A DNA stretch of 58,750 nt from positions 1 through 58,750 of the forward strand of contig NZ_WSTA01000012.1 in assembly GCF_009789225.1 (NCBI RefSeq). Reading direction: 5' to 3'. Within the stretch, counting starts at the first letter, position 1. Each line of letters opens with the position of its first letter. Under the pieces are notes generated by a model. The model ran no database searches and had not been told where the DNA came from. It saw only the letters and a list, made by a program, of their open reading frames with translations. Source of the DNA: Agromyces seonyuensis (lineage in GTDB: Bacteria > Actinomycetota > Actinomycetes > Actinomycetales > Microbacteriaceae). The position numbers and the translations under genes were made by a program. Below, one piece after another: positions 42,973 to 51,899 of this stretch.

Positions 42973-45557
42973 CACGCCTCCGCGGGGGTGAGGACGATGT
43001 CGCGCACCGACAGCTCGTCGGCGGCCTCGAAGCGCAGGTCGGCGATGCGGCCGACGGCCCGGAGGTCGGCGGCGGCGTGCACGAGGCGCTCGGTCGCGTC
43101 GGCGGGGCCCGCGATGACGGCGGAGTCGACCGGCGTCTTCTGGGAGGCCTTCGCCTCGGTCTTCGCGCGGCGGATGCCCGTGAGCGCGAGGCTCGTGAGC
43201 CGCAGCAGCTCGCCGTCGGCCTCGCCCTTCACCTCGTCGAGCTCGGCGGTCGTCGGCCAGGCGGCCACGTGCACCGAGCCCTCGTGCGACCAGGACCACG
43301 CCTCCTCCGCGGCGAAGGAGATGACCGGCGCGAAGAGGCGCAGCAGCACGTCGAGCGCGGTCTTCAGCGCGGCGACGGCGGAGGCCTTCTCGCCCTCCTC
43401 GCCGCCGTAGGCGCGCTCCTTGACGAGCTCGAGGTAGTCGTCGCAGAACGTCCAGAAGAACGTCTCGGCGACCTCGAGCGCGCGGGCGTGGTCGTAGTGC
43501 TCGTAGGCCGTGCCGGCCTGGAGCACGACCTCGGAGAGCTCCGCGAGCATCGACCGGTCGAGCGGCACCGTGACGGACGCATCGGCCGAACCCTCGAAGC
43601 TCAGGATGAACTTCGCCGCGTTGAGGACCTTGATCGCGAGGCGACGGCCGATCTTCATCTGGGTCGGGTTGTTCATGTCGAAGGACGCGTCGGTGCCGAG
43701 TCGCGCCGAGGCAGCCCAGTAGCGCACGGCGTCGGAGCCGTGCTGGTCGAGCAGACCCGCCGGGGTGACGACGTTGCCCTTCGACTTCGACATCTTCTTG
43801 CGGTCGGGGTCGACGATGAAGCCGGAGATCGCGGCGTTCTTCCACGGCGCGACGCCCGCCTCGAGCTGCGCGCGCAGCGTCGAGGAGAACAGCCACGTGC
43901 GGATGATGTCCTGGCCCTGCGGGCGCAGGTCGTAGGGGAAGACGAGGTCGAACAGCTCGGGGTCGCGCTCCCAGCCGCCCGCGAGCTGCGGGGTGAGGGA
44001 GGAGGTCGCCCAGGTGTCCATGATGTCGAGTTCGCCGATGAAGCCGCCGGGCACGCCGCGCTGCGACTCGTCGTAGCCGGGGGCCGGCTGCGAGGACGGG
44101 TCGACGGGGAGGAGTTCGCGGGTCGCGACGATCGGCTGCTCGTGCACCGGGTTGCCCTCGGCGTCGAGCGGGTACCAGACGGGGATCGGCACGCCGAAGA
44201 AGCGCTGGCGCGAGATGAGCCAGTCGCCCGTGAGGCCGCCGACCCAGTTCTCGTAGCGCACGCGCATGAACTCGGGGTGCCAGGCGATCTCGCGGCCGCG
44301 CTCGAGGAGCTCGGCGCGCAGCGTCTCGTCCTTGGCGCCGTTGACGATGTACCACTGGCGCGTCGAGACGATCTCGAGCGGGCGGTCGCCCTTCTCGAAG
44401 AACTTGACGGGGTGGGTGATGTTGCGGGGCTCGCCGATGAGCTCGCCCGACTCGCGCAGGAGGTCGACGACGGCCTTCTTGGCCGAGAAGACGGTCTTGC
44501 CGGCGAGCTCGGCGTAGGCGGCCAGGCCGGCCTCGCTCGTGATCGCCTCGGGCGCCTCGGCGAGCACACGGCCGTCGAAGCCGATGATCGCGCGGTTCGG
44601 CAGGTCGAGCTCGCGCCACCAGATGACGTCGGTCACGTCGCCGAAGGTGCAGATCATGGCGATGCCGGAGCCCTTGTCCTGCTGGGCGAGGTGGTGGGCG
44701 AGGATCGGGACCTCGACGCCGAAGATCGGCGTGGTCACGGTCGTGCCGAAGAAGGGCTTGTAGCGCTCGTCATCGGGGTGCGCGACGAGGGCGACGCACG
44801 CCGGCAGCAGCTCGGGGCGGGTCGTCTCGATCTCGATCGTGCCGCCGTCCGGCTGGTGGAACGCGACGCGGTGGTAGGTGGCCGGCTGGTCGCGGTCCTC
44901 GAGCTCGGCCTGGGCGATGGCCGACCGGAAGTCGACGTCCCACAGGGTCGGCGCCATGGCCTGGTAGGCCTCGCCGCGCTCGACCTGCTTGACGAAGGCG
45001 AGCTGCGACGTGAAGAGCGCCTCGTCGCCGATCGTGCGGTAGGTCTGCGTCCAATCGACCGAGAGGCCGAGCTTGCGCCAGAGCGCTTCGAACTGCTGCT
45101 CGTCTTCGGCGGTGAGCCGCTCGCAGAGTTCGATGAAGTTGCGTCGGCTCACGGGCACCTGGTCGGCGGCCTTGGAGCTCTTGCCCTCGCCGCCTTCGAA
45201 CGGCGGCACGAACTCGGGGTCGTAGGGCAGCTTCGGGTCGCAGCGCACGCCGTAGTAGTTCTGCACGCGACGCTCGGTGGGCAGGCCGTTGTCGTCCCAG
45301 CCCATCGGGTAGAAGACCTGCTTGCCGAGCATGCGGCGGTAGCGGGCGATCACGTCGGTGTGCGTGTACGAGAACACGTGGCCGATGTGGAGCGAGCCGG
45401 AAGCCGTGGGCGGCGGGGTGTCGATCGAGTAGATGCACTCGCGCGTCGCGTTCGCACGGTCGAAGCGGTAGGTGCCGGCGGTCTCCCAGACGCCGCCCCA
45501 GCGCTCTTCGAGTCCTTCGAGTGCGGGCTTGTCGGGGATTCGAGGCGCGTCGGTCAT
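42972..45557 (-). CDS. valS: valine--tRNA ligase
   Basis: The 861-residue class I synthetase charges tRNA-Val. The signature motifs are SGSLHIGHVFSYTHTDVIAR and KKMSKSKGNVV. The HIGH region continues with YPMGWDDNGLPTERRVQNYYG, a pattern of archaeal and Rickettsia-type ValRS rather than the TDHAGIATQ pattern of E. coli or mycobacteria. An editing domain lies between (about 200-380), and the C-terminal coiled coil of the usual bacterial enzyme is absent. It is preceded by GGAG 11 bases before the ATG. The ABC importer genes end 80 bp upstream on the same strand but are functionally separate. Confidence 0.95.
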   Translation of the reverse strand: MTDAPRIPDKPALEGLEERWGGVWETAGTYRFDRANATRECIYSIDTPPPTASGSLHIGHVFSYTHTDVIARYRRMLGKQVFYPMGWDDNGLPTERRVQNYYGVRCDPKLPYDPEFVPPFEGGEGKSSKAADQVPVSRRNFIELCERLTAEDEQQFEALWRKLGLSVDWTQTYRTIGDEALFTSQLAFVKQVERGEAYQAMAPTLWDVDFRSAIAQAELEDRDQPATYHRVAFHQPDGGTIEIETTRPELLPACVALVAHPDDERYKPFFGTTVTTPIFGVEVPILAHHLAQQDKGSGIAMICTFGDVTDVIWWRELDLPNRAIIGFDGRVLAEAPEAITSEAGLAAYAELAGKTVFSAKKAVVDLLRESGELIGEPRNITHPVKFFEKGDRPLEIVSTRQWYIVNGAKDETLRAELLERGREIAWHPEFMRVRYENWVGGLTGDWLISRQRFFGVPIPVWYPLDAEGNPVHEQPIVATRELLPVDPSSQPAPGYDESQRGVPGGFIGELDIMDTWATSSLTPQLAGGWERDPELFDLVFPYDLRPQGQDIIRTWLFSSTLRAQLEAGVAPWKNAAISGFIVDPDRKKMSKSKGNVVTPAGLLDQHGSDAVRYWAASARLGTDASFDMNNPTQMKIGRRLAIKVLNAAKFILSFEGSADASVTVPLDRSMLAELSEVVLQAGTAYEHYDHARALEVAETFFWTFCDDYLELVKERAYGGEEGEKASAVAALKTALDVLLRLFAPVISFAAEEAWSWSHEGSVHVAAWPTTAELDEVKGEADGELLRLTSLALTGIRRAKTEAKASQKTPVDSAVIAGPADATERLVHAAADLRAVGRIADLRFEAADELSVRDIVLTPAEA

Positions 45558-45637
45558 GGATGCTGCTCCGCTTCGGTATAGACGGCACTGCGTCGAGGTG
45601 TGCCTGAGTGTGTGGGATTCGTCGGATTGCCGACGTC

Positions 45638-47302
45638 TCAGGATACCGGGTCGGTCTGCGCCCGTGCTGCGCCGCCGAGCGGGCGGCGGGCGCCGAGCAG
45701 GCGCCGTGTGGCCGGATGCTCCGGGGCGGCGAGCACGCGCGCGGCGTCGCCCTGCTCGACGATGCGGCCGGCCTCGACGACCGCGATCCGGTCGCTCGCG
45801 TGGGCGACGACGTCGAGGTCGTGCGAGATGAGGAGGTAGCCGAGCCCGCGCTCGCGCTGCAGGTCGTCGAGCAGGTCGAGCACGCGCGCCTGCACGGTGA
45901 GGTCGAGCGCCGAGACCGGCTCGTCGAGCACGAGGAGCTCGGGCCCGGCGGCGAGCGCGCGGGCGATCGCGACGCGCTGGCGCTGCCCGCCGGACAGCGA
46001 GGCGGGGGCGCGTCCGGCGAGCGAACCGCTCAGCCCGACGGCGTCGAGGAGCGCGGCGACGGCACGGCGACGAGCGGTCCGCGTGCGCCGGCGACCGCCG
46101 GGTTCCGCGGCGAGCGCGTCGGCGAGGGTGCGCTCGACGCTCCAGCGGGGATCGAACCCGCCCCCGGCGTCCTGGCCGACGAGTCCGATGCGGCCGCGCG
46201 CGGCGCGGAGCGCGCCGGGTCCCGACCCGCCGGGCTTCCCGAACCGGCGCACCTGCCCGCTCGTGGGGGCGTCGAGCCCGATCGCGACGCGCGCGAGGGT
46301 CGTCTTCCCCGACCCGGAAGCGCCGACCACGCCGAGCGTCTCGCCGCGGCGCAGTTCGAGCGATGCGCCGTCGAGCGCGGAGAACGGTCCGTCGGGTGTG
46401 CGGTGCACGACGCCGACGTCGCGCAGCTCGAGGACGGGTGGGCCTCCGACCCCCCGCGCGGGTTCGATCGGCGGTTCCCGGGTCGCTCGACCGTGTCTCG
46501 GCGGCCGGTCCTCGATCGAGAGCCGCGTCCCGCGCGGACGGCCGGCGGGGTTCGCCGCGAGGAGCGCCCGGGTCTCCGGGGCCTCGGGAGCGGCGAGGAG
46601 TTGCGTCGTCGGCCCGGACTCCACGACCCGCCCGCCCGCGAGCACGAGCACGTGGTCGGCGAGCCCCGCCACGGCGTCGAGGTCGTGCGAGATCAGCAGG
46701 ATGCCCGTGCCGGCGGCCTTGAGCCGGCCGAGTTCGGCGAGCACCTGGCGGCCGATGCCGGCATCCAATGCGGTGGTCGGTTCGTCGGCGACGAGGTACG
46801 GCGGATCGAGCGCGATGGCTGCGGCGATGAGCGCGCGCTGGCGCAGGCCGCCCGAGAGTTCGCCGCTGCGCTGGCGGGCGCGGAGCACCGGGTTCTCGAT
46901 ACCGGCCCGGAGGAGGGCGTCGTGCACGCGGCCGGCGCGCTCGCTCCCGGACGCACGGGCGTGCAGCCGGAGCCCGTCGCCGATCTCCCGTCCGACGGGT
47001 CGCAGCGGATCGAGGGCGCCGAGCGCGTCCTGCAGCACGAGCCCGATCCGGGCGCCGCGGATGCGCCGCCACGCGGGTGCCCCGGCTGCGGGGAGCGGCG
47101 CACCGTCGAGCTCGAGGGCCGCAGCCGACACCCGGGCGTCGGCCCCGGCGAGCCCGAGCAGCGCACGGGCGGTCACCGACTTGCCCGATCCGGACTCGCC
47201 GACGAGGGCGACGCACTGGCCGGCCGCGAGGTCGAACGAGACCCCGGCGACCGCCTCGACGCCGCCGAACGACACCGCGAGATCCTGCACCCGGAGGCTC
47301 AT
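45638..47302 (-). CDS. peptide ABC importer, fused double ATPase
   Basis: The 554-residue protein contains two complete ABC ATPase domains in one chain, corresponding to DppD and DppF fused. The first has Walker A GESGSGKS, signature LSGGLRQRA and Walker B LVADEPTTALD; the second has GASGSGKT, LSGGQRQRVAIARAL and LVLDEPVSALD. A linker of about 40 residues rich in Arg/Pro joins them. It powers the importer whose two permeases lie just upstream; the ATG overlaps the stop of the second permease gene (ATGA). It ends about 80 bp before valS, with no obvious hairpin between. Confidence 0.93.
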   Translation of the reverse strand: MSLRVQDLAVSFGGVEAVAGVSFDLAAGQCVALVGESGSGKSVTARALLGLAGADARVSAAALELDGAPLPAAGAPAWRRIRGARIGLVLQDALGALDPLRPVGREIGDGLRLHARASGSERAGRVHDALLRAGIENPVLRARQRSGELSGGLRQRALIAAAIALDPPYLVADEPTTALDAGIGRQVLAELGRLKAAGTGILLISHDLDAVAGLADHVLVLAGGRVVESGPTTQLLAAPEAPETRALLAANPAGRPRGTRLSIEDRPPRHGRATREPPIEPARGVGGPPVLELRDVGVVHRTPDGPFSALDGASLELRRGETLGVVGASGSGKTTLARVAIGLDAPTSGQVRRFGKPGGSGPGALRAARGRIGLVGQDAGGGFDPRWSVERTLADALAAEPGGRRRTRTARRRAVAALLDAVGLSGSLAGRAPASLSGGQRQRVAIARALAAGPELLVLDEPVSALDLTVQARVLDLLDDLQRERGLGYLLISHDLDVVAHASDRIAVVEAGRIVEQGDAARVLAAPEHPATRRLLGARRPLGGAARAQTDPVS

Positions 47303-48153
47303 CGCAGCCCTCCCGCACGGCGTTCGAGGGCGCGGCCGAGCACCGTCGCGGCGAGGATCGTGCCGACGATCGCGAGGCCGGGGAAGACGGTCATCCACCA
47401 CGCGACCTGCAGGTAGGTGCGGCCCGCGTTGAGCATCGCGCCCCATTCGGGCGCGGGAGGTTCGGTGCCGAGTCCGAGGAAGGACAGCGTCGAGGCCCAC
47501 ACGATCGCCTGGCCGATGCCGAGGGTCGCGAGGACGAGGAGTTGGCGTGCCGTGTTCGGCACGATCGTGCGGGCGAGGATGCGGGTGCGCCCGTGTCCGA
47601 GGACGCGGGCGGCCTCGACGTAGCCGGTGGCGCGGATGCCGATGACCTGGCCGCGCACGAGTCGCGCGTAGCCCGGGGCGCTCGAGAGTCCGACCGCGAT
47701 CGTCGCCGGCACGGGACCCGGTCCGACGAGCACGATGACGAGCAGGGCGAGCAGCAGCCCGGGCAGGGCGAAGAGCACCTCGACGGTGCGGCCGACGGCG
47801 TAGTCGGCGACGCGGCCGCCGAGCCCGGCGAGGAGGCCGAGGAGGGTGCCGAGGCCGAGCCCGATGGCGGTCGCGGCGACGCCGATGAGCAACGACGGTC
47901 CGGCGCCGTGCACGATGCGCGTGTAGACGTCCCGTCCGGACTCGTCGGTGCCGAAGACGTGCTCGGTCGACGGCGGCGCGAATGCCTGCGCCGGGTCGAT
48001 CGCGGTCGGCGAACCGGGAGCGAGGATGCCGGGCGCCACGGCCGCGACCGCGAGCAGCACGGCGAAGACCGCGGCCAGGACGAGGGGGAGCCGGGAGAGC
48101 AGGTCGGCGCGACGTCGCGTCTCGCGGGCGGTGGGGAGGCGGAGCGCCGTCAT
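47299..48153 (-). CDS. ABC importer permease, DppC type
   Basis: The 284-residue membrane protein of the oligopeptide/nickel permease C class has an N-terminal helix, the periplasmic loop with HVFGTDESGRDVYTRIVHGA typical of DppC/OppC, and five further helices. The EAA loop is YVEAARVLGHGRTRILARTIVPN. It pairs with the B-type permease immediately upstream (start codon overlaps by four bases). No substrate specificity can be read. Confidence 0.93.
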   Translation of the reverse strand: MTALRLPTARETRRRADLLSRLPLVLAAVFAVLLAVAAVAPGILAPGSPTAIDPAQAFAPPSTEHVFGTDESGRDVYTRIVHGAGPSLLIGVAATAIGLGLGTLLGLLAGLGGRVADYAVGRTVEVLFALPGLLLALLVIVLVGPGPVPATIAVGLSSAPGYARLVRGQVIGIRATGYVEAARVLGHGRTRILARTIVPNTARQLLVLATLGIGQAIVWASTLSFLGLGTEPPAPEWGAMLNAGRTYLQVAWWMTVFPGLAIVGTILAATVLGRALERRAGGLR

Positions 48154-49082
48154 GCGGCGACCTCCGCCCGCGGGGTCGGTGCGGGTCGATCGCCGGTCTC
48201 GGCGTCGCGCCGACGCGGGTCGATGAGCGTCGCGGCGACGTCGGCGAGGAAGGTCACGACGAGATAGGCGAGCGCCACGACGAGCACGACGGCCGTCACC
48301 AGCGGCACGTCGCGCAGGGTGACGGCTTGCAGCAGCGTGCGCCCGAGCCCGGGCATCGCGAACATCGTCTCGACGACGACCGCCCCCGAGACGAGGTAGC
48401 CGAACGCCCACGCGGAGAGCTCGACCCCGGGCACGGCCGCGTGCCGGAGCGCGTGCCGCAGGCGCAGGCCGGTCTCGGATTCGCCGCGCGAACGGGCGGC
48501 GAGCGAGAACGGCGCAGCAAGGGCATCCAGCATCGATTCGCGCATGATCTGCGCGAGGAAGCCCGCGACGGGGATGGCGAGCGTGAGCACGGGGAGGACG
48601 ACGCCCGCCGGCGTCCCGTCCGCGACGGCGGGAAGCCACCCGAGGCCCGTCGCGAAGACGATCACGAGGATCGAGGCGAGCCAGAACTGGGGGAGCGCGG
48701 CCGCGACGGTCTCGATGCCGCCGCCGATCGAGCGCGCCCAGCGCGAGCGACCGGTCGAGACGAGCGCGAGGCCGATCGCGATCGCCCAGGCGACGACGAG
48801 CGAAGCCGCCGCGAGCGCGAGCGTTGCGCCGATCTGGGCGCCGATGACGTCGGCGACGGGACGGCGCAGCACGTACGATTCGCCGAAGTCGCCGGTGACG
48901 AGCCGGCCGAGGAAGGCGCCGTACTGCACGAGCACCGGCTGATCGAGCCCGTACTCGGCGCGCACGGCGGCGAGGGCCTCCGCGCTCGCCTGCGAGCCGG
49001 GACCCCCGAGGATCGCGAGCGCCGGGTCGCCCGGCACGAGCCGGATGCCGACGAAGACGATGGTCGCGACGGCCCACAGCAC
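48150..49082 (-). CDS. ABC importer permease, DppB type, uncertain start
   Basis: This is the B-type permease with VFVGIRLVPGDPALAILGG, the conserved N-terminal loop, and the EAA loop SLAARSRGESETGLRLRHALRHA. The reading frame continues upstream of the annotated GTG at 49082 as LRLTTRLLGAALVLWAV, which looks like the normal first helix. However, no ATG, GTG or TTG is found between 49082 and the palindromic repeat at 49161-49247. A CTG at 49118 is the only near start that would include the helix. So either a rare CTG start is used, or the start was damaged by a nearby repeat insertion and a shorter protein is made from 49082. Confidence 0.8.
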   Translation of the reverse strand: MLWAVATIVFVGIRLVPGDPALAILGGPGSQASAEALAAVRAEYGLDQPVLVQYGAFLGRLVTGDFGESYVLRRPVADVIGAQIGATLALAAASLVVAWAIAIGLALVSTGRSRWARSIGGGIETVAAALPQFWLASILVIVFATGLGWLPAVADGTPAGVVLPVLTLAIPVAGFLAQIMRESMLDALAAPFSLAARSRGESETGLRLRHALRHAAVPGVELSAWAFGYLVSGAVVVETMFAMPGLGRTLLQAVTLRDVPLVTAVVLVVALAYLVVTFLADVAATLIDPRRRDAETGDRPAPTPRAEVAA

Positions 49083-49160
49083 GAGCGCAGCGCCCAGGAG
49101 CCGCGTCGTCAGACGCAGGACGGTGCGGGAGATCGCTGGTCGAGGAGCGGAGCCGCCCCC

Positions 49161-49247
49161 CGCTGGTCGAGTAGCGAAGCGTATCGAGACCCCGTGAGAC
49201 GCCGCACGGGGTCTCGAGACGGCGCCGGCGCGCCGACTCGACCAGCG
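49161..49247. repeat. palindromic repeat between binding-protein gene and permease
   Basis: Outer 12-bp arms CGCTGGTCGAGT (49161-49172) and ACTCGACCAGCG (49236-49247) surround an inner 13-bp stem TCGAGACCCCGTG (49184-49196) with CACGGGGTCTCGA (49205-49217). A further half copy (GGTCGAGGAGCGG) starts near 49137. Its plan matches the element at 39118-39193. It may reduce transcription into the permease genes. Confidence 0.8.
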
Positions 49248-49252
49248 ATGGT

Positions 49253-50911
49253 TCACGAGGTGAAGCGCGCGTCGAGGAACGTCGGCGTCGACACGGTCGG
49301 CATCGCCCGTACTCCCTCGAGGTCCGCGGTCAGCAGGAAATGGTTCTGCTGATCGTAGAGCGGCAGCAGCCGGTACGTCTCGAGCAGGCGCTCCTGCACG
49401 TCCGCGTAGGCGGCGGCGCGCGCGTCGGCGTCCTGCGAGGCCGAGGCCTCGTCGAGGAGCGCGTCGATCTCGGGGTCGTCCACCTGCGCGAGGTTCGCGA
49501 AGTAGCCCGAGGGCGCCGGGGTCATCGAGTCGGAGTGGTAGACGATGCGGAGCACGTCGGGGCCGACCTTCGTGTACGGGGCGCTGACGAGGTCGTACTC
49601 GTGGGCCGCGAGCGCGCCGTACCAGCTCGAGAGGTCGAGCGGCTGGAGCTGCACGTCGAACCCGACCTCGCCGGCGGAGGCGGCGAACTGCTCGAAGAGC
49701 GACTGCTCGGCCGCCGTGGACTGGTTCGTGGAGATCGGGAAGACCGCGGTCAGGCGCACGCCGCCCTTGGTGCGCACGCCGTCGTCGTCCCGGTCGGTCC
49801 AACCGGCCTCGTCGAGCAGCGCGTCCGCCTCGTCCGGGTCGACGGTGAACAGGTCGGCGTCGCCGACGCTCGTCGGCTCGACGCTCGAGAGCGGCGAATA
49901 GGAGCGTTCCGCGGTGTCGAAGAAGAGCGCCTGGATGCCCGCATCCGGGTCGACGGCGCGGACGAACGCCTCGCGGACGCGCTCGTCGTCGAACGGCGCC
50001 TTCGAGCCGTTGAACTCGATGCGGTTCGAGGCGCCGGGGCGCGGGGCATCCAGTTCGACGATGCCGGAGGCCTCGCCCGCCCGGCTGATCGCGTCGGGCT
50101 GCGCGTTGTCGATGACATCGACCTGGCCGGCCTCGAGCGCCGCGTAGCGCGTGGCCGGATCGGGGATGAAACGCCACTCGATCGTCTCGAGGTAGGCGGG
50201 GCCCTCGTGGCCGGCGTCGGCCGGCGGCGAGGAGTAGTCGTCGTTGCGGGTGAAGACGATGCGGTCCTGCGGGGTCCACGACTGCACCGCGAACGGCCCG
50301 GTGCCGATCGGGGCGAGGCAGTTCTCGTCGGTGCCCCGGGAGAGGCCGACGGGCGACTCGATGGCCAGCCACGGTTGGCTGAGCGACTCGAGCAGTGCGC
50401 TGTCGGGCGCGCTGAGGTGGAAACGGGCGTGGGCGTCGTCGACGACCTCGACCTCGGTGATCTTGGCGGCGGCGAGGTAGCCGGTCGAGGAGCCCGTCGC
50501 CGGGTCCTGCAGGTGCTCGATGTTGGCCTTGACCGCCTCGGCGTCGAACGGGGTGCCGTCGGTGAAGGCGACGTCGTCGCGCAGCGTCAGGTCCCAGGTC
50601 AGGCCGTCCTCGGAGACCTCCCACCCCGTCGCGAGCCACGGGATGATCTCGCCGTCCTCGTCGCGGGAGACGAGCGACTCGAGGAACTGCGTCGCCGCGA
50701 GCGCCTGCGGATAGTTGCCGCCGACGTGCGGGTCGAGGCACGTCGGCTCGGCGTCGCCCGAGGCGTACACGAGCGTCGTGCGGGACGCGTCGGTCGTCGG
50801 CTCGGCGTCGCCGGACGTGCAGCCGGCGAGCGCGAGCACGCCGACGGCGAGCACGGCGGCAATGGGGAGGATGCGCCGGGCGCCGGTCGTGCCGGCGGGT
50901 TCGGAAGGCAT
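49253..50911 (-). CDS. ABC importer substrate-binding lipoprotein (family 5)
   Basis: The 552-residue extracellular solute-binding protein of the DppA/OppA family has a lipobox VLALAGC with Cys31 as the lipid-modified residue. Family markers are DGLTWDLTLRDDVAFTDGTPFDAEAV and the IGTGPFAV segment. It probably binds peptides or a related oligomer at the cell surface and hands it to the two permeases. It is the first gene of the importer run (binding protein, permeases B and C, fused ATPase), but a palindromic repeat separates it from the first permease. It is divergent from a TetR gene across about 110 bp. Confidence 0.93.
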   Translation of the reverse strand: MPSEPAGTTGARRILPIAAVLAVGVLALAGCTSGDAEPTTDASRTTLVYASGDAEPTCLDPHVGGNYPQALAATQFLESLVSRDEDGEIIPWLATGWEVSEDGLTWDLTLRDDVAFTDGTPFDAEAVKANIEHLQDPATGSSTGYLAAAKITEVEVVDDAHARFHLSAPDSALLESLSQPWLAIESPVGLSRGTDENCLAPIGTGPFAVQSWTPQDRIVFTRNDDYSSPPADAGHEGPAYLETIEWRFIPDPATRYAALEAGQVDVIDNAQPDAISRAGEASGIVELDAPRPGASNRIEFNGSKAPFDDERVREAFVRAVDPDAGIQALFFDTAERSYSPLSSVEPTSVGDADLFTVDPDEADALLDEAGWTDRDDDGVRTKGGVRLTAVFPISTNQSTAAEQSLFEQFAASAGEVGFDVQLQPLDLSSWYGALAAHEYDLVSAPYTKVGPDVLRIVYHSDSMTPAPSGYFANLAQVDDPEIDALLDEASASQDADARAAAYADVQERLLETYRLLPLYDQQNHFLLTADLEGVRAMPTVSTPTFLDARFTS

Positions 50912-50988
50912 GCGGAATCGGGCTCCAGTTCGTGGGTGCGGTCCGTGGTCCCGGGGCGCCGATGGGCGTCTCGCCGGTTTCGATACCG

Positions 50989-51023
50989 GGTCCGAAAACC
51001 TCCGGACCATACTGGAGTGTATG
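50989..51023. promoter_or_regulatory. operator region between TetR and importer genes
   Basis: Two inverted repeats lie here: GGTCCG (50989-50994) with CGGACC (51003-51008), and CATAC (51008-51012) with GTATG (51019-51023). The second spans the TetR gene's -10-like CATACT (51008-51013), which ends seven bases before its ATG. TetR repressors typically bind such palindromes. Confidence 0.4.
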
Positions 51024-51671
51024 CCAGTTCCGAAGGCCCCCGGCACGCCGGCCCCGAACGCGTCGAGCCGCAACGTCGGCGGTCGCCCCCGACGCTCCTC
51101 CCGGGCCACGCTCGAGGACGCCGCGAGCGAGCTCTTCCTCGAACAGGGCTATGCGGCGACGACGATCGACCAGATCGCCCAGCGCGCCGGCGTCGGCCGC
51201 AACACGTTCTTCAGCTACTTCGGCGCGAAGTCCGACCTGCTCTGGCTCGACGCCGACCCCACGCTCGAGCTGCTCCCCGCCGAGCTCGCCGCCGCACCGG
51301 CCGACCTGCCGCCGACGGCCGCGCTGGCCGCCGCCCTGCACGAACTCGCCTCGAGGCATCCGCACTCGGCCCTGCCGATCGCCCTCAGCCAGCGCGAGTC
51401 GATGGCGACGCTCGACGAGTTCCTCCGGGCGGGCCTGCCGCGGTTCCTCGCCGTCCGCAGCGCGATCGCGGAGTTCCTCGCCGACCGGTCCGGCAGAACG
51501 GCCGCCGATCCGATCGTGCGGGCCGCCGCGGCCGCGATCACCGCAGCGGTCGCCACGGGGGCGGGCGACTGGGCGCTCGCGGGTTCCGAGCGGGGACCGT
51601 TGGCCGATGCCGTCGACCTCGCGGTCGCGCCGGTGCTCGGGGGCTTCGCCTCGCTCCTGAACGCGCGGTAG
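51021..51671 (+). CDS. TetR-family regulator of the ABC importer
   Basis: The 216-residue regulator has a TetR helix-turn-helix (about 26-72: SRATLEDAASELFLEQGY, then TTIDQIAQRAGVGRNTFFSYFGAKSDLL) and a C-terminal domain of the MftR type. It is divergent from the peptide importer operon and probably represses it, with the operator palindromes between them. Its message appears leaderless. It is followed at once by the ileS T-box, with no terminator visible. Confidence 0.88.
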   Translation: MPVPKAPGTPAPNASSRNVGGRPRRSSRATLEDAASELFLEQGYAATTIDQIAQRAGVGRNTFFSYFGAKSDLLWLDADPTLELLPAELAAAPADLPPTAALAAALHELASRHPHSALPIALSQRESMATLDEFLRAGLPRFLAVRSAIAEFLADRSGRTAADPIVRAAAAAITAAVATGAGDWALAGSERGPLADAVDLAVAPVLGGFASLLNAR

Positions 51672-51679
51672 GATGCCAG

Positions 51680-51895
51680 GACCGACATCGATCCGGCCAT
51701 CACCGGGGAGTCTTCGGAAGAACGGCCGACAGCCCGCTGGCGGCCCAGTAGAACCGAACGGGGCCGGCCCGTCACAGCCGAAGAACGAGCGGCCGTCCGA
51801 GCGATCGGGCGGCAAGCGGGGTGGTACCGCGGTGGAGCTGCGAAGCAGCCGACCGTCCTCGTGGAGTCCATGCGAAACGCATCAGACCAGGAGAG
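51680..51895 (+). promoter_or_regulatory. translational T-box leader of ileS
   Basis: The T-box consensus TGGTACCGCG is at 51822-51831 and is followed by CGTCCTCGTGG. Upstream is the ultrashort stem I of actinobacterial ileS leaders: CCGG-CCATCA-CCGG (51693-51706), with the Ile specifier ATC at 51699-51701 in the loop, then GGGGAG and AGAACGG. An ATC at 51687 is an alternative. No terminator hairpin follows; instead TCCTC can pair with AGGAG (51889-51893), sequestering the ribosome site. Uncharged tRNA-Ile should release it. Confidence 0.88.
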
Positions 51896-51899
51896 CGCG

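Noticed and set aside
42972-47318. A 1448-codon frame ending in valS
   Set aside because: The extra N-terminal part overlaps the ABC ATPase gene and is Arg/Pro-rich; valS starts at 45557.
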